The notes under the pieces are model-generated. The model saw only the letters and a program-made list of their open reading frames with translations, did not search any database and had not been told where the DNA came from. A stretch of DNA of 64,000 nt from Burkholderiales bacterium (lineage in GTDB: Bacteria > Pseudomonadota > Gammaproteobacteria > Burkholderiales > Burkholderiaceae_C), in assembly GCA_003963005.1 (NCBI GenBank), contig RXJW01000048.1:1-64000 (forward strand), written 5' to 3'. A program made the position numbers and the translations under genes. Positions 18,960 to 28,624 of the stretch are shown piece by piece (the first letter of the stretch is position 1; each line of letters opens with the position of its first letter).

Positions 18960-19817
18960 TCACTTCTTCTTCACGTGGCTTTCGAGCTCGCTGAACGAGG
19001 GGCGATCGCCGGAGAACAGGACTTTGCGGCCGAACTCGATGGCCACCTGCGGGGCGTAGCCCTGCATGCTGGCCAGCAGCGTGGTCTTGATGCACTGGAA
19101 TTCCTTGCCGGCGTCTTCCACCTTCTGCTCGAGCAGACCGGCCAGCGGCTCCGCGAAGCCGTAGGCCAGCAGAATGCCCAGGAAGGTGCCGACCAGCGCC
19201 GAGCCGATCATGCCGCCCAGCACGGCCGGCGGCTGGCCGACCGAGCCCATCGTGTTCACGACACCCAGCACCGCAGCGACGATACCGAAGGCCGGCAGGC
19301 CACCCGCCAGGCGCTGCAGCGCGGCCACGGCGGCGTGTTCTTCCTGGTGGTGGGTCTCGATCTCGCTGTCCATCAGCGACTCGATCTCGTGCGCGTTCAG
19401 GTTGCCCGACACCATCATGCGCAGGTAGTCGGTGATGAATTCGGTGACGTGGTGGTCGTTGCCCACCACCGGATACTTCTGGAACAGCGGGCTGGAGTGC
19501 GGGTCCTCGACGTCTTTTTCGATCGACATCAGGCCCTCCTTGCGGGCCTTCTGCAGGATGTCGTACATCAGCGCCAGCAGTTCCATGTAGCGCGCCTTGC
19601 TGTACTTGCCGCCCTTGAAGCACAGCCCCAGCCCGGCGGCCGTGGCCTTGACGACCTTCATCTGGTTGTTGGCCAGGAAAGCGCCGATGGCAGCGCCGAA
19701 GATGGTGATCATCTCGAAGGGCAAGGCGTGCAGGATGACGCCGATGTTCCCGCCGTGGGCGATGAACACGCCGAAGATGCAGGCCATGGAGATGGCCCAG
19801 CCGATGATGACGAACAT
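18960..19817 (-). CDS. motA: Flagellar stator protein MotA
   Basis: MFVIIGWAISMACIFGVFIAHGG; GIVAAVLGVVNTMGS. Confidence 0.95.
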   Translation of the reverse strand: MFVIIGWAISMACIFGVFIAHGGNIGVILHALPFEMITIFGAAIGAFLANNQMKVVKATAAGLGLCFKGGKYSKARYMELLALMYDILQKARKEGLMSIEKDVEDPHSSPLFQKYPVVGNDHHVTEFITDYLRMMVSGNLNAHEIESLMDSEIETHHQEEHAAVAALQRLAGGLPAFGIVAAVLGVVNTMGSVGQPPAVLGGMIGSALVGTFLGILLAYGFAEPLAGLLEQKVEDAGKEFQCIKTTLLASMQGYAPQVAIEFGRKVLFSGDRPSFSELESHVKKK

Positions 19818-19845
19818 GCGCGGTCGAGTTGGGGATGTTCAGACC

Positions 19846-19872
19846 TTATCGGCCTGCTGCCGGGGGGCTTGA
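19846..19872 (-). promoter_or_regulatory. Sigma-28 promoter upstream of motA
   Basis: Minus strand TCAAGCCC-N11-GCCGATAA, 29 nt upstream of the motA start. Confidence 0.8.
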
Positions 19873-19906
19873 GAAAGTATGCCGCGCCGAGGCTGCCGGC
19901 AAGCAT

Positions 19907-20662
19907 TCATTTGGCCCGCTTTGGTGCGCCTTTCCGCACAGGCCGGTAAACCCACACGGTCTGGCCGCTTGCGATCGACCAACTCGCCACGGGCACCACG
20001 TCGGGTACGGCGAAGTCCAGGCTGACCAGCCAGGCGCCTTCAGCCATCTCGTCGCAGGCCTTGGCCCAGACCCGTGGCATCGACTCCGGCCGCTGAAAGA
20101 CGTAGACCAGGGCGAAAGCCGCCCAGTGGTCGGCCCACAGGTCCCCACGCCGCACCACCGCCCCCGGGACGCGCCACCGGGCCAGCCACGCAAGCGGCCG
20201 GCTCCATTCCACGCCCTCCACCGCCGCACCCGGGCAGGCGTGAAGCAATTCACGCAAGCCATCGCCGAGCCCGCAACCCGCATCGAGCACCCGGGCGCCG
20301 GGCGGCAGCGGCGCGTGGGCGGCCAGGGGGGTCAGCGCCCCCACCGGGGTTGGGAACAGCGGCGCCTCCGACCAGCTGCGCCGCGGGTAGAGCCACCACA
20401 GCAGGGCCAGCAGCACGAGCCAGAGCCACGCGGGCAAGTGCTCCTGCCCGCCGAGGATCAAGGCCGACACCGGAAAGCCGGCGGCAGCCATCACACGGCG
20501 CCACGGTGTCGGGTGGAGCCATGCGAGCGCCCCGCCGACTGCGGTGCCGAGCAACCAGGCCAGCTCCGCGCCAGCCCCCTGTGCCAGCATCCGCACCGCC
20601 CAGGCAGCCAGCCAGACCCACAGGGCCGACAAGGGCCAGGCGGTGAGCCTGTGCCTCAGCAC
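19907..20662 (-). CDS. Membrane-anchored class I SAM-dependent methyltransferase
   Basis: N-terminal hydrophobic segments then ARVLDAGCGLGDGLREL SAM motif. Confidence 0.75.
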   Translation of the reverse strand: MLRHRLTAWPLSALWVWLAAWAVRMLAQGAGAELAWLLGTAVGGALAWLHPTPWRRVMAAAGFPVSALILGGQEHLPAWLWLVLLALLWWLYPRRSWSEAPLFPTPVGALTPLAAHAPLPPGARVLDAGCGLGDGLRELLHACPGAAVEGVEWSRPLAWLARWRVPGAVVRRGDLWADHWAAFALVYVFQRPESMPRVWAKACDEMAEGAWLVSLDFAVPDVVPVASWSIASGQTVWVYRPVRKGAPKRAK

Positions 20663-21723
20663 GGCCAGGGATGCGCCTGGCGCAAGGCCGCCGCAGCGGC
20701 CTCGCGGCCGGTGCCTTCCAGCACCAGCGCGAGGTTGTGTGCGGCCAGGTGGCTGCCGCGGCCGGCGACGGCACCGGGCTGCTCGGGCCGCTCACCCAGC
20801 GCCAGGCACTGCCGCCAGGCCGACTCGGCCATCGGCAGCAGGGCCCCGGCCTGCTCCGGCTGGCTGGCAGCCAGGTCGAGCAGCAGGTCCCCGAGGGCGA
20901 AGAAAAAGTCCGGCGACTCCGCGGCGATGTCCAGCTGGCTGTTGGCGAAATCCATCGCGTCGGCATGACGCCCCAGGCACTTGAGCGCGAACAGTCGACG
21001 GGCGACAAGGTCGAACCACCACGGCGCCACAGCCGCCGCCGGCGGCCTCGCGCAGGCGCGGGCAAACGCGGCTTCGGCCGCGTCATGCTCGTCGTACACG
21101 GCGCAGTCCTTGCCGAGCTGATACCAGAGGTAGGCGTCATCAGGTGCCTCAGCCAGCGCCTGCTGCAGCAGCCGACGGTTGCGACCGCGCTTGGTGGCCA
21201 GGGCCTGCGGCAAATAGCCGTCGTGCCCCACGATGATCGGCAGTCGCCGCACCGGGAGCGCATGCTGGGGCTGCTCGTGGATGCGGCCGGCATAGCGCAC
21301 CGGCCCCGGCAACACGCGGCTCAACCAGGTGACGGCCTCGCCTTCGCGCCCCCCGCCCTGGTCGAAACGGTCGCGCAACTGCAGCGCTCCCACGAACGCC
21401 GGGTCCGTGTCCCGCAGCGCGGCCAAGGCCGGACCGCCCTCCACCAGCCATTCGTCGGCATCCAGCACCAGATGCCAATCTGCCGCGCACAGGGCCAGGG
21501 CCCGGTTGCGGGCGGCAGCGAAGTCATCGCACCAGGTGAAGTGTTCGACCCGCGCGCCTCGCGCTGCGGCCACGGCCGGCGTGTCGTCGGTGGAACCGGT
21601 GTCGAGCACCAGCATCTCGTCCACCCACGGCCGCACGCTGTCGAGCAGCCGCGCGATGCGACCGGCCTCGTCGCGCGCGATGACGACGAGCGCCAGGCGG
21701 CGCGGTGCAGGGGCGGCAGGCAT
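20656..21723 (-). CDS. Family 2 glycosyltransferase
   Basis: LALVVIARDEAGRIARLLDSVRPWVDEMLVLDTGSTDDT...WHLVLDADEWL. Confidence 0.88.
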   Translation of the reverse strand: MPAAPAPRRLALVVIARDEAGRIARLLDSVRPWVDEMLVLDTGSTDDTPAVAAARGARVEHFTWCDDFAAARNRALALCAADWHLVLDADEWLVEGGPALAALRDTDPAFVGALQLRDRFDQGGGREGEAVTWLSRVLPGPVRYAGRIHEQPQHALPVRRLPIIVGHDGYLPQALATKRGRNRRLLQQALAEAPDDAYLWYQLGKDCAVYDEHDAAEAAFARACARPPAAAVAPWWFDLVARRLFALKCLGRHADAMDFANSQLDIAAESPDFFFALGDLLLDLAASQPEQAGALLPMAESAWRQCLALGERPEQPGAVAGRGSHLAAHNLALVLEGTGREAAAAALRQAHPWPC

Positions 21724-21853
21724 GGCGAGATTGTGGGTCCGGCGGGACAGGTGCAGCGGAAAGTCAAGGCGGCTTTTTCCCCGCTCCAGCGGGTTTCAGC
21801 AGCGCTGGCGGTGCGTAGAGTTCTGCGGGTGTCCAACGCTCGCGAGGCTTCCC

Positions 21854-22495
21854 ATGATCCCCCGCACCCTGCACGTGATCTGGGTCGGCGACGAGTCCAA
21901 ACGCCCCGACAACTGCATCGACACCTGGCGCCGCCACAACCCCGACTGGACCGTGCGCGTCTGGGGCAATGACGACCTCGCCAGCTACGGCTGGGTCAAT
22001 GCCGCCCACATGCGCGCCATGGCCCAGCGCGAGCTCAACGGCGTCGCCGACCTGATGCGCTGGGAGATCCTCTACCACGAGGGCGGCTTCGTCGTGGATG
22101 CCGACAGCATCTGCCGCCGCCCGCTGGAGCCCTGGCTTTTCGAGGGCGAGGCCTGCGCCTGTTGGGAGAACGAGCTCGTGCGCCCCGGCCTGATCGCTGC
22201 GGGCTACGTGGCGTCAACACCCGAGAACCCGTTCTTCGGGCAGATCATCCTGGACTTGCAGAAGGAGGCCAGCGTCGTCGATCGCATGGCCTGGCAGAGC
22301 GTCGGGCCGCTGTGCCTGACGGAACAGGTGCGGGCCCAGCGCTACACCGGGCTCACGATCTGGCCGAGTCACTTCTTCATCCCGCGGCACTTCACGGGGC
22401 TGGAGTACACCGGCGGCGGCCATGTGTTCGCCGGCCAGGAATGGGGCAGCACGCTGGGCAAGTACGACGAACTGCACAAGAGGAAAGTCGCATGA
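21854..22495 (+). CDS. Capsular-polysaccharide/GT32-like glycosyltransferase with DXD
   Basis: IPRTLHVIWVGDESKRPDNCIDTWRRHNPDW...DLMRWEILYHEGGFVVDADSIC. Confidence 0.8.
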   Translation: MIPRTLHVIWVGDESKRPDNCIDTWRRHNPDWTVRVWGNDDLASYGWVNAAHMRAMAQRELNGVADLMRWEILYHEGGFVVDADSICRRPLEPWLFEGEACACWENELVRPGLIAAGYVASTPENPFFGQIILDLQKEASVVDRMAWQSVGPLCLTEQVRAQRYTGLTIWPSHFFIPRHFTGLEYTGGGHVFAGQEWGSTLGKYDELHKRKVA

Positions 22496-23157
22496 CCGCC
22501 GCTCTCGCCACCGAACGCCAAACGGCCGACGATCTGCCGGTGTCGCCGCTGGAATTCGCTCACCAGAAATACTTCGTGCAACGGGTCCAGGTGGGCGAAG
22601 ACTTCGTCGGCCTGCCGCGCCTGGACGTCTTCGCCGCGCTGTGCGCCGACAAGCGCGTGCTGCACGTCGGCTGCGTGGACTGGCCGATCACCGACCTGAA
22701 CCGATCGCTGCACCTCCAGCTGGACGCCCATTGCCAGCTCGACGGCTTCGACATCCATGGCGAAGCCTTCGCCCTGATGCAACCGCACCTCAAGGGCCGC
22801 CTCTACAGCCAGTGGGCCGACGTGAGCGAGCGCTACGACGTGGTGCTGGCGCCGGAAGTGATGGAGCATGTGCCTGACGTGCAGGGCTTCTTGCGCCAGC
22901 TCGACGCCGTCGGCGCGGATCAGTACATCCTGACCGTGCCGGACGCCTACTCGTGCTTCCGGCGGCACTTCGACTACAACAGCGGCGCGCAGACCTTCGT
23001 GGAAGTCGTGCACCCCGACCACAACTGCTGGTACACGCCCTACACGCTGGCCAACGTGATCCGCAAGTACACCGACTGGCAGATCGACGGCATGTTCTTC
23101 TTCAATGGCATGTCGCTGCTGGTCGTCGCGAGCCGCCGCCCGGCCGACGCGGCGTGA
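22492..23157 (+). CDS. SAM-dependent methyltransferase
   Basis: ATGA overlap with preceding gene; RVLHVGCVDWPITDLN...YDVVLAPEVMEHV. Confidence 0.75.
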   Translation: MTAALATERQTADDLPVSPLEFAHQKYFVQRVQVGEDFVGLPRLDVFAALCADKRVLHVGCVDWPITDLNRSLHLQLDAHCQLDGFDIHGEAFALMQPHLKGRLYSQWADVSERYDVVLAPEVMEHVPDVQGFLRQLDAVGADQYILTVPDAYSCFRRHFDYNSGAQTFVEVVHPDHNCWYTPYTLANVIRKYTDWQIDGMFFFNGMSLLVVASRRPADAA

Positions 23158-24722
23158 CGCCCGCCGTCCTGCGCAGCCAGGCCGAAGGCCTGCGGCTGGC
23201 CGGGCGCGCCGCCGAGGCGGTCGACCTGCTGCTGCAGGCGCTCGCCCTGGCGCCCACCGACATCGACACCTACCTGCAGCTCGGCTTCGCGCTGCAGGCC
23301 CTGGGCCTGCACAGCCAGGCTGCCGAAGCGATGCGCACGCCGGCGCTGCTGGCACCCGACAGCGTGATGGCCCAGGGCTATCTGATCCATGCGACGCAAC
23401 AGGCGGCCGACTGGCAGCACTTCGAGGCCGATCTCCGAGCCCTGCGTGCGGCGCTTGCCGCCAAGCCAGCCGGCGCCGACGACGAATTCGGCATGCCCTT
23501 CGCGCTGGTCGCCCTGCCCCACGAACGGGCCGAGATGCGCCGCGCTGCCGAGCTGGCCAGTCGCTTCCTGAGCCGCGGGCTGCAGCGCCTGCCGGCACGC
23601 CGGCCCGAGGCGCGCGAGCGGCTCCGCGTGGGGTACCTGTCCGCGGACTTCCATGCCCATGCCACGGCAGCGCTGCTGGTGGACCTGCTCGAATGCCATG
23701 ATCGCCGGCGTTTCGAGGTCTTCCTGTACTCGCACGGCCCCGACGACGGCACGCCGCTCTGCCGCCGCGTGCGTCAGGCGGCAGCGCATCTGGTCGACGT
23801 GAGCGCGCTGGACCTCGCCGGCACCGCCGCGCGCATCCGCGCCGACGGCATCGACCTGCTGGTGGACCTCAAAGGCCATACCGCCGGCAGCCGGATGGCC
23901 GCCCTGGCCTGCCGGCCGGCGCCGGTGCAGGCGACGTGGATCGGCTTCCCCGGTACCAGCGGTGCGGACTTCATCGACTACCTCATCGGCGACCCGGTCG
24001 TCACCCCGCTGTCCCACGCCGCGGACTGCAGCGAGCAGATCGCCCAGTTGCCGCGCTGTTACCAGCCCCAGGACCGGCAACGCCGTCCGCCCCCGCCCCC
24101 GCCGCGCGCCACCCTGGGCCTGCGCGAGAACGCCTGCGTGCTGCTCGGCGCGAACGCGGTCTACAAGATCACACCGCCGCTGTGGGCCGCCTGGATGGCC
24201 GTGCTGCAGCGCCTGCCCACCGCCCAGCTCTGGCAGCTCAGCGGCGGCGAGCAGGCCGACGCACGCCTGCGCGACGCAGCCCGTCAGGCCGGAGTCGGCG
24301 ACGACCGGCTGGTGTTCGCGCCACCCACCGACCCCGACACGCATCTCGCCCGACTGGGGGCCGCCGACCTGGCCCTGGACAGCTGGCCTTGCAACGGCCA
24401 CACCACCACCAGCGACGCGCTCGCGGCCGGTGTGCCGGTCGTCACGCTGCAAACCGATACCTTTCCCGGCCGTGTCGCTGCAAGCATCCTGCACGCCGCC
24501 GGTCTCGACGACTGCGTCGCCCACGACCCGGCTGGCTACATCGACCGCATCGTGGCCCTGGGCCAGGAGCCGGCAGCGCGGCAGGCACTGCGCGAGCGCA
24601 TCGCCCAGCGCCCGGCCGGCCTGTACGACACGCCGCGCCTGGCGCGCGACCTCGAAAGCCTCTACGAACGGATGTGGGCGCGCGCCCTCGCCGGCGAGCC
24701 GCCCTCAGCCCTCGCTGCCTGA
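23154..24722 (+). CDS. TPR / O-GlcNAc-transferase-like glycosyltransferase (GT41)
   Basis: GTG start overlapping previous stop; RLRVGYLSADFHAHATAALL...GIDLLVDLKGHTAGSR...DSWPCNGHTTTSDALAAGVPVVTL. Confidence 0.88.
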   Translation: MTPAVLRSQAEGLRLAGRAAEAVDLLLQALALAPTDIDTYLQLGFALQALGLHSQAAEAMRTPALLAPDSVMAQGYLIHATQQAADWQHFEADLRALRAALAAKPAGADDEFGMPFALVALPHERAEMRRAAELASRFLSRGLQRLPARRPEARERLRVGYLSADFHAHATAALLVDLLECHDRRRFEVFLYSHGPDDGTPLCRRVRQAAAHLVDVSALDLAGTAARIRADGIDLLVDLKGHTAGSRMAALACRPAPVQATWIGFPGTSGADFIDYLIGDPVVTPLSHAADCSEQIAQLPRCYQPQDRQRRPPPPPPRATLGLRENACVLLGANAVYKITPPLWAAWMAVLQRLPTAQLWQLSGGEQADARLRDAARQAGVGDDRLVFAPPTDPDTHLARLGAADLALDSWPCNGHTTTSDALAAGVPVVTLQTDTFPGRVAASILHAAGLDDCVAHDPAGYIDRIVALGQEPAARQALRERIAQRPAGLYDTPRLARDLESLYERMWARALAGEPPSALAA

Positions 24723-26807
24723 GATCGGCGGCACGCTCAGGTCCGCCGGGGGCTGGCCTGCCAGCCGCCGCGCATGCGCCAGCGCGTAGGCCTGCTCCAG
24801 GTGCCGCGTGAAACGGGGCGTGTCGAACAGCAGCGACTGATCAACGCCGGCCAGCCGCTTGCGCAGTGCGGCACGCGCCTGCGCGTCGCGACCCAGCTGC
24901 ACGGCCCGCCGCACGTAGTCCGCGCGGTCGGTGGCGATCAGCTCGGGCAGGCCCGCCGCGTGCAGCAGGCTCGCCGCGACCCGGGCTGCAAATGCCCGGC
25001 CGGGCAAGCTCAGCACCGGCAGACCCATCCAGAGCGCGTCACTGGCGGTCGTGCCGGCGTTGTAGGGCAGCGTGTCGAGGAAGAGATCGGCCTCGGCCAA
25101 GGCGGCGAGGTAATGCTCGCGCGGCATCCGGCGGGCAAGCACCAGCCGCCCGGGGGCCAGGCCAGCCGCCTCGGCATGGCCGCGCAGATGGGCGGCCGCC
25201 TGCGGGTCTTCGTCCAGCACCCAAAGCACGCTGCCCGGCACGCCGTGAAGGATCTCGGCCCAGCTGGCGAACTGCTCGGGCGTGATCTTGCAAGGGTTGT
25301 TGAAGCAGCAATACACCATCGCCTCGACGGGCAGACCCAGGGCGATGCGGCCGGCGCGCGTCGAGGGGCGCGGTCGCCGGCGGTCATTGGCCTGGTAGCT
25401 CGGCAGCCAGACGATGCATTCGTCATGGGCGGCGCGCGTCTCGGGCGGCACGGTGATGGCGTCAGCGAGCAGGTAGTCGAACACCGGCGAGCCCGACGTG
25501 CCGAGTGTGCCGAGGTAGAGCATCTGCACCGGGGCCGGTCGCCAGGCGAGGATGCCGGTGCGCGCGCCGTCGGTCAGCCCGGTCAGGTCCACCAGCACGT
25601 CGACACCCCGCGCCCGGGCGAGGTCGGCCACCTGGGCATCGGACAGGGATTCGACGTCGATGAAATCGTCGAAGGCGGCACGCAGGCGCGCCCGCAGCGG
25701 ATCGTCCGTGGCGGGGCCGTAACTCAGCGCGATGACCTCGAAGCGCGAGCGGTCGTGCAGCTCGATCACCTCGGCCATCAGGAAGGACACCGGGTGCGCC
25801 CGGAAATCACGCGACAGGTAGGCCACGCGGATGCGCCCGCCCGGCGTGACCGCGCCGGGCTGCCAGTCTGCCCGCGGCGCAAAGCTGTGGCGAGCCCAGA
25901 GGCGGGCCGCCTGCTGCTGCAGGGCCGGATCATCGACGAGACCCTGCAGGGCCAGCGGCTGGATGACACGGCGCCCCTCGCTCACGCCCTGCCGCAGCCG
26001 CTCCAGCTGGGCCGGGAGATCGCGCCAGTCGTACAGATGCATGGCCGCATACAGCCGCAGGCCGGGCAGCCAGTCGGCGTCGGGCTGGCGCACCAGGGCC
26101 TGGTCGAGATCGTCGAGCGCCGCCGAGAAGCGACGCTGCAGCAGGCGCAGGTTGCCGCGGTTGTTCAGCGCCTCGACGAAGCCCGGTCGCAAGGCCAGCG
26201 CCTGGTCATAGCAGGCCAGTGCGTCGGCAGGCCGGTGCAGCTGTCGCAGCGCGATGCCGCGCAGGTTGAGTGCGTCCGGGTCGTCCGGCAGCCCGTCCAG
26301 ATCGGCCAGCGCGGCGCTCGGCTGGCCCATGCGCACACGCACACGGGCACGCTCGACACGGTAGTGCAGCCGGTCGGGCGCCAGAGCCACGGCTCGGTCC
26401 AGCGCGGGGAGCGCGGACCCGAAGTCCTGCCGCGCCGCGTGGCTGAGTGCCGAGGCATGGTGCGTGGCCGCATCGTCCGGGCGCAGCGCGAGCGAGCGCG
26501 CGTACGCGCTGAGCGCATCGGACGGGCGCCCGAGCTCGCTCAGCGCGACGCCCCAGTTGTAGAACGCCTGGGCCGAGGCAGGCCGGAGCGCACAGCGCTC
26601 CGCGTAGCAGCGTTCCGCACGGGTCCAGTGGCCGGCACCGGCCAGCAGGTTGCCCAAGCGCAGCCAGGGTTCGGGCTCGCGCGGGAACTGTTGCACGGCC
26701 TGGGCCAGCAGTTGGGCTGCCTCGGCCGCCTGACCGCCCGACAGCTTGGCCGCAGCCCGCTGCAGCAGACCGGCACAGGCGCCAGACGGCGCGCGAGCGG
26801 CTTTCAT
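24705..26807 (-). CDS. TPR / O-GlcNAc-transferase-like glycosyltransferase (GT41)
   Basis: TPR repeats; RIRVAYLSRDFRAHPVSFLM...VDVLVDLTGLTDGAR...FLDTLPYNAGTTASDALWMGLPVLSL. Confidence 0.9.
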   Translation of the reverse strand: MKAARAPSGACAGLLQRAAAKLSGGQAAEAAQLLAQAVQQFPREPEPWLRLGNLLAGAGHWTRAERCYAERCALRPASAQAFYNWGVALSELGRPSDALSAYARSLALRPDDAATHHASALSHAARQDFGSALPALDRAVALAPDRLHYRVERARVRVRMGQPSAALADLDGLPDDPDALNLRGIALRQLHRPADALACYDQALALRPGFVEALNNRGNLRLLQRRFSAALDDLDQALVRQPDADWLPGLRLYAAMHLYDWRDLPAQLERLRQGVSEGRRVIQPLALQGLVDDPALQQQAARLWARHSFAPRADWQPGAVTPGGRIRVAYLSRDFRAHPVSFLMAEVIELHDRSRFEVIALSYGPATDDPLRARLRAAFDDFIDVESLSDAQVADLARARGVDVLVDLTGLTDGARTGILAWRPAPVQMLYLGTLGTSGSPVFDYLLADAITVPPETRAAHDECIVWLPSYQANDRRRPRPSTRAGRIALGLPVEAMVYCCFNNPCKITPEQFASWAEILHGVPGSVLWVLDEDPQAAAHLRGHAEAAGLAPGRLVLARRMPREHYLAALAEADLFLDTLPYNAGTTASDALWMGLPVLSLPGRAFAARVAASLLHAAGLPELIATDRADYVRRAVQLGRDAQARAALRKRLAGVDQSLLFDTPRFTRHLEQAYALAHARRLAGQPPADLSVPPISGSEG

Positions 26808-26839
26808 GGCGGTCTTCCGCAGCGGCGCCGGACCCGGCC

Positions 26840-27376
26840 TCAATGCATCTGGATGGCGCCTTGCGCGCGGCCCTTGCCAGCCCGCGCCGGCGGATTGCAC
26901 AGGCCGCAGACGAAGTGGCGGGCAATCTCGTGCGGATGCGTCACGAACTGGCCATTGCACTTGCAGCACTTGGTGAGCGTGAGCATGCCGTTGTCGACGA
27001 ACTTCACCAGGCGCCAGGCGCGCGTCACCGACAGCATGGCCTCCAGGCCCTGCGCCTGGGTTTGCTCCTGATAGAGCTGGTAGGCCTTGATGACGGTGTC
27101 GATCTCATCCATCTCCGCGGCCTTGTTCAGGTACTCGTGGATGTTCAGGAAGAGGCTGGCGTGGATGTTGGGCTGCCAGGTCATGAACCAGTCCGTCGAG
27201 AACGGCAGCTGGCCCTTGGACGGCGACTTGCCGCTCACTTCCTTGTACAGACGCAGCAGGCGCTCGTAGGACAGGTCGGTCTCCGACTCCAGCACCTGCA
27301 GGCGCGCGCCCAGATGGATCAGCTGAACGGCTCGTTCGATCTGCTTGGCTTCGGTGAGGATGCTCTTGACGCGCAT
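26840..27376 (-). CDS. flhC: Flagellar master regulator FlhC
   Basis: Zn motif CCKCNGQFVTHPHEIARHFVCGLC; adjacent flhD. Confidence 0.95.
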   Translation of the reverse strand: MRVKSILTEAKQIERAVQLIHLGARLQVLESETDLSYERLLRLYKEVSGKSPSKGQLPFSTDWFMTWQPNIHASLFLNIHEYLNKAAEMDEIDTVIKAYQLYQEQTQAQGLEAMLSVTRAWRLVKFVDNGMLTLTKCCKCNGQFVTHPHEIARHFVCGLCNPPARAGKGRAQGAIQMH

Positions 27377-27424
27377 GGTGGGCTCTCTCGGTGAATGGTG
27401 TCTTTGACTGCGGGGCAGCGCCGG

Positions 27425-27520
27425 GCCGCTCCCAAGCGGCACCGCATCGGACGTTGGAGCGGGTCAATCCCGCGACAGTCCGAACCCCCTCGGGGGGTGG
27501 CCTGGCGTACCCGCCAGGCC
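27425..27520. repeat. Array of four short GC-rich hairpins in flhD-flhC intercistronic gap
   Basis: GCCGCT/AGCGGC, GCGGG/CCCGC, CCCCC/GGGGG, GGCCTGGC/GCCAGGCC. Confidence 0.75.
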
Positions 27521-27527
27521 GGAGGCT

Positions 27528-27848
27528 TCAGGCGTGCTCGTGGCGCCCCGCCATCAGGATGGAGGCGTGCAGACGCGAAACGCTCTCGTTTGCCCCCGGC
27601 TTGCTGTGGTTGGTCAGCAGCCCCCACACCAGGTCGTCATTCATGCGGAAGGCGCACAGCAGGGTGTTGCCGGACGCGATCTTCAGGATCTGCGCCGTGC
27701 TCAGCGTGCTGATCAGCGTGGCGGTGTCTTCGCTGATGCCCAGGCGGTAGAGCGCCTGCTCACGGTCCGCACGGATGAGGCTCTGCGCCAGCATCAGGTA
27801 GGACAGGTTGGCTTCGCGGATCTCGGTCAGCATCTGTTCGGCGTTCAT
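27528..27848 (-). CDS. flhD: Flagellar master regulator FlhD
   Basis: EIREANLSYLMLAQSLIRADREQALYRLGIS. Confidence 0.95.
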   Translation of the reverse strand: MNAEQMLTEIREANLSYLMLAQSLIRADREQALYRLGISEDTATLISTLSTAQILKIASGNTLLCAFRMNDDLVWGLLTNHSKPGANESVSRLHASILMAGRHEHA

Positions 27849-28011
27849 GGCAGGCTTCCGTTTCAGAGTTGGGTGGCAGTTGCGGATCAGTGAAACGGAT
27901 TGTGTTGACGGCCCAACTCCGGCGATATCAGGCGCTGTCGGTGCGCGCCGTCACCCTGGCAGGAAGGGCTTGTCATCCAAATTCCTACACGGGCGTCGGC
28001 GCGGCAAGACA

Positions 28012-28042
28012 AAGCCCCGGCCGCTTGCGCAGACCGGGGCTT
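28012..28042 (-). terminator. Hairpin terminator candidate downstream of the TPR-like gene
   Basis: AAGCCCCGG...CCGGGGCTT 9-bp stem. Confidence 0.6.
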
Positions 28043-28077
28043 GCAGGTGTGAAATGCGTCGCGGAATCGGGCCGGCT

Positions 28078-28545
28078 TCAGGCGCTGCGGCTGCGATGCA
28101 GACGTTCCAGCTCGATCATCGCCACGGGAATCAGTTCCGGCGCCTCGGCCTGCAGGCTGTCACGCCCGGCGCCGGACTGCAGCTCGGTCAGGACACCGAT
28201 CGCGCGGTCCACCTGGCCCAGGCCCGACAATGCGAAGGCCAACGTGTACAGGCTCGGGCCGTGCAGGCTGCGTGCCTGCAGGGCGCGTTGGGCATAGCCT
28301 GCCGCATGTTCCAGCTTGCCGGCCGCCAGCAGCAGCGCCGCCATGTCGGACAGCAGGTCGTGGCTCATCGGCTCGTCCTGCAGGGCGTCATAAAGCACGC
28401 CCAGGCCACCGCCCAGGTTGCCTCGGGACGCTTCAGCATAGGCGGCGTTGCGGGCGCGGGCCAGCAGCATGGCCGGATCGTTCGCCGGCACCGCGACCGG
28501 GCGGTGGGCGTTCTTGGAACGGGCAGGTGCGGACTGTGCACGCAT
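28078..28545 (-). CDS. Small TPR-like protein upstream of flhDC
   Basis: 155 aa helical repeats LLLAAGKLEHAAGYAQRAL...LYTLAFALSGLGQVDRAIGVL. Confidence 0.65.
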   Translation of the reverse strand: MRAQSAPARSKNAHRPVAVPANDPAMLLARARNAAYAEASRGNLGGGLGVLYDALQDEPMSHDLLSDMAALLLAAGKLEHAAGYAQRALQARSLHGPSLYTLAFALSGLGQVDRAIGVLTELQSGAGRDSLQAEAPELIPVAMIELERLHRSRSA

Positions 28546-28624
28546 GACGGTGACTCCATGGCCGGCGCAGGATCGGCCGGTGTGGGCTGGACTTTAGGCA
28601 GCCACCCGTCGCCCAATCCGCAGA

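Noticed and set aside
24774-27071. 765-aa plus-strand ORF opposite the GT41 gene
   Set aside because: Arg/Gln/His-rich shadow frame opposite a recognisable TPR-GT41 protein.
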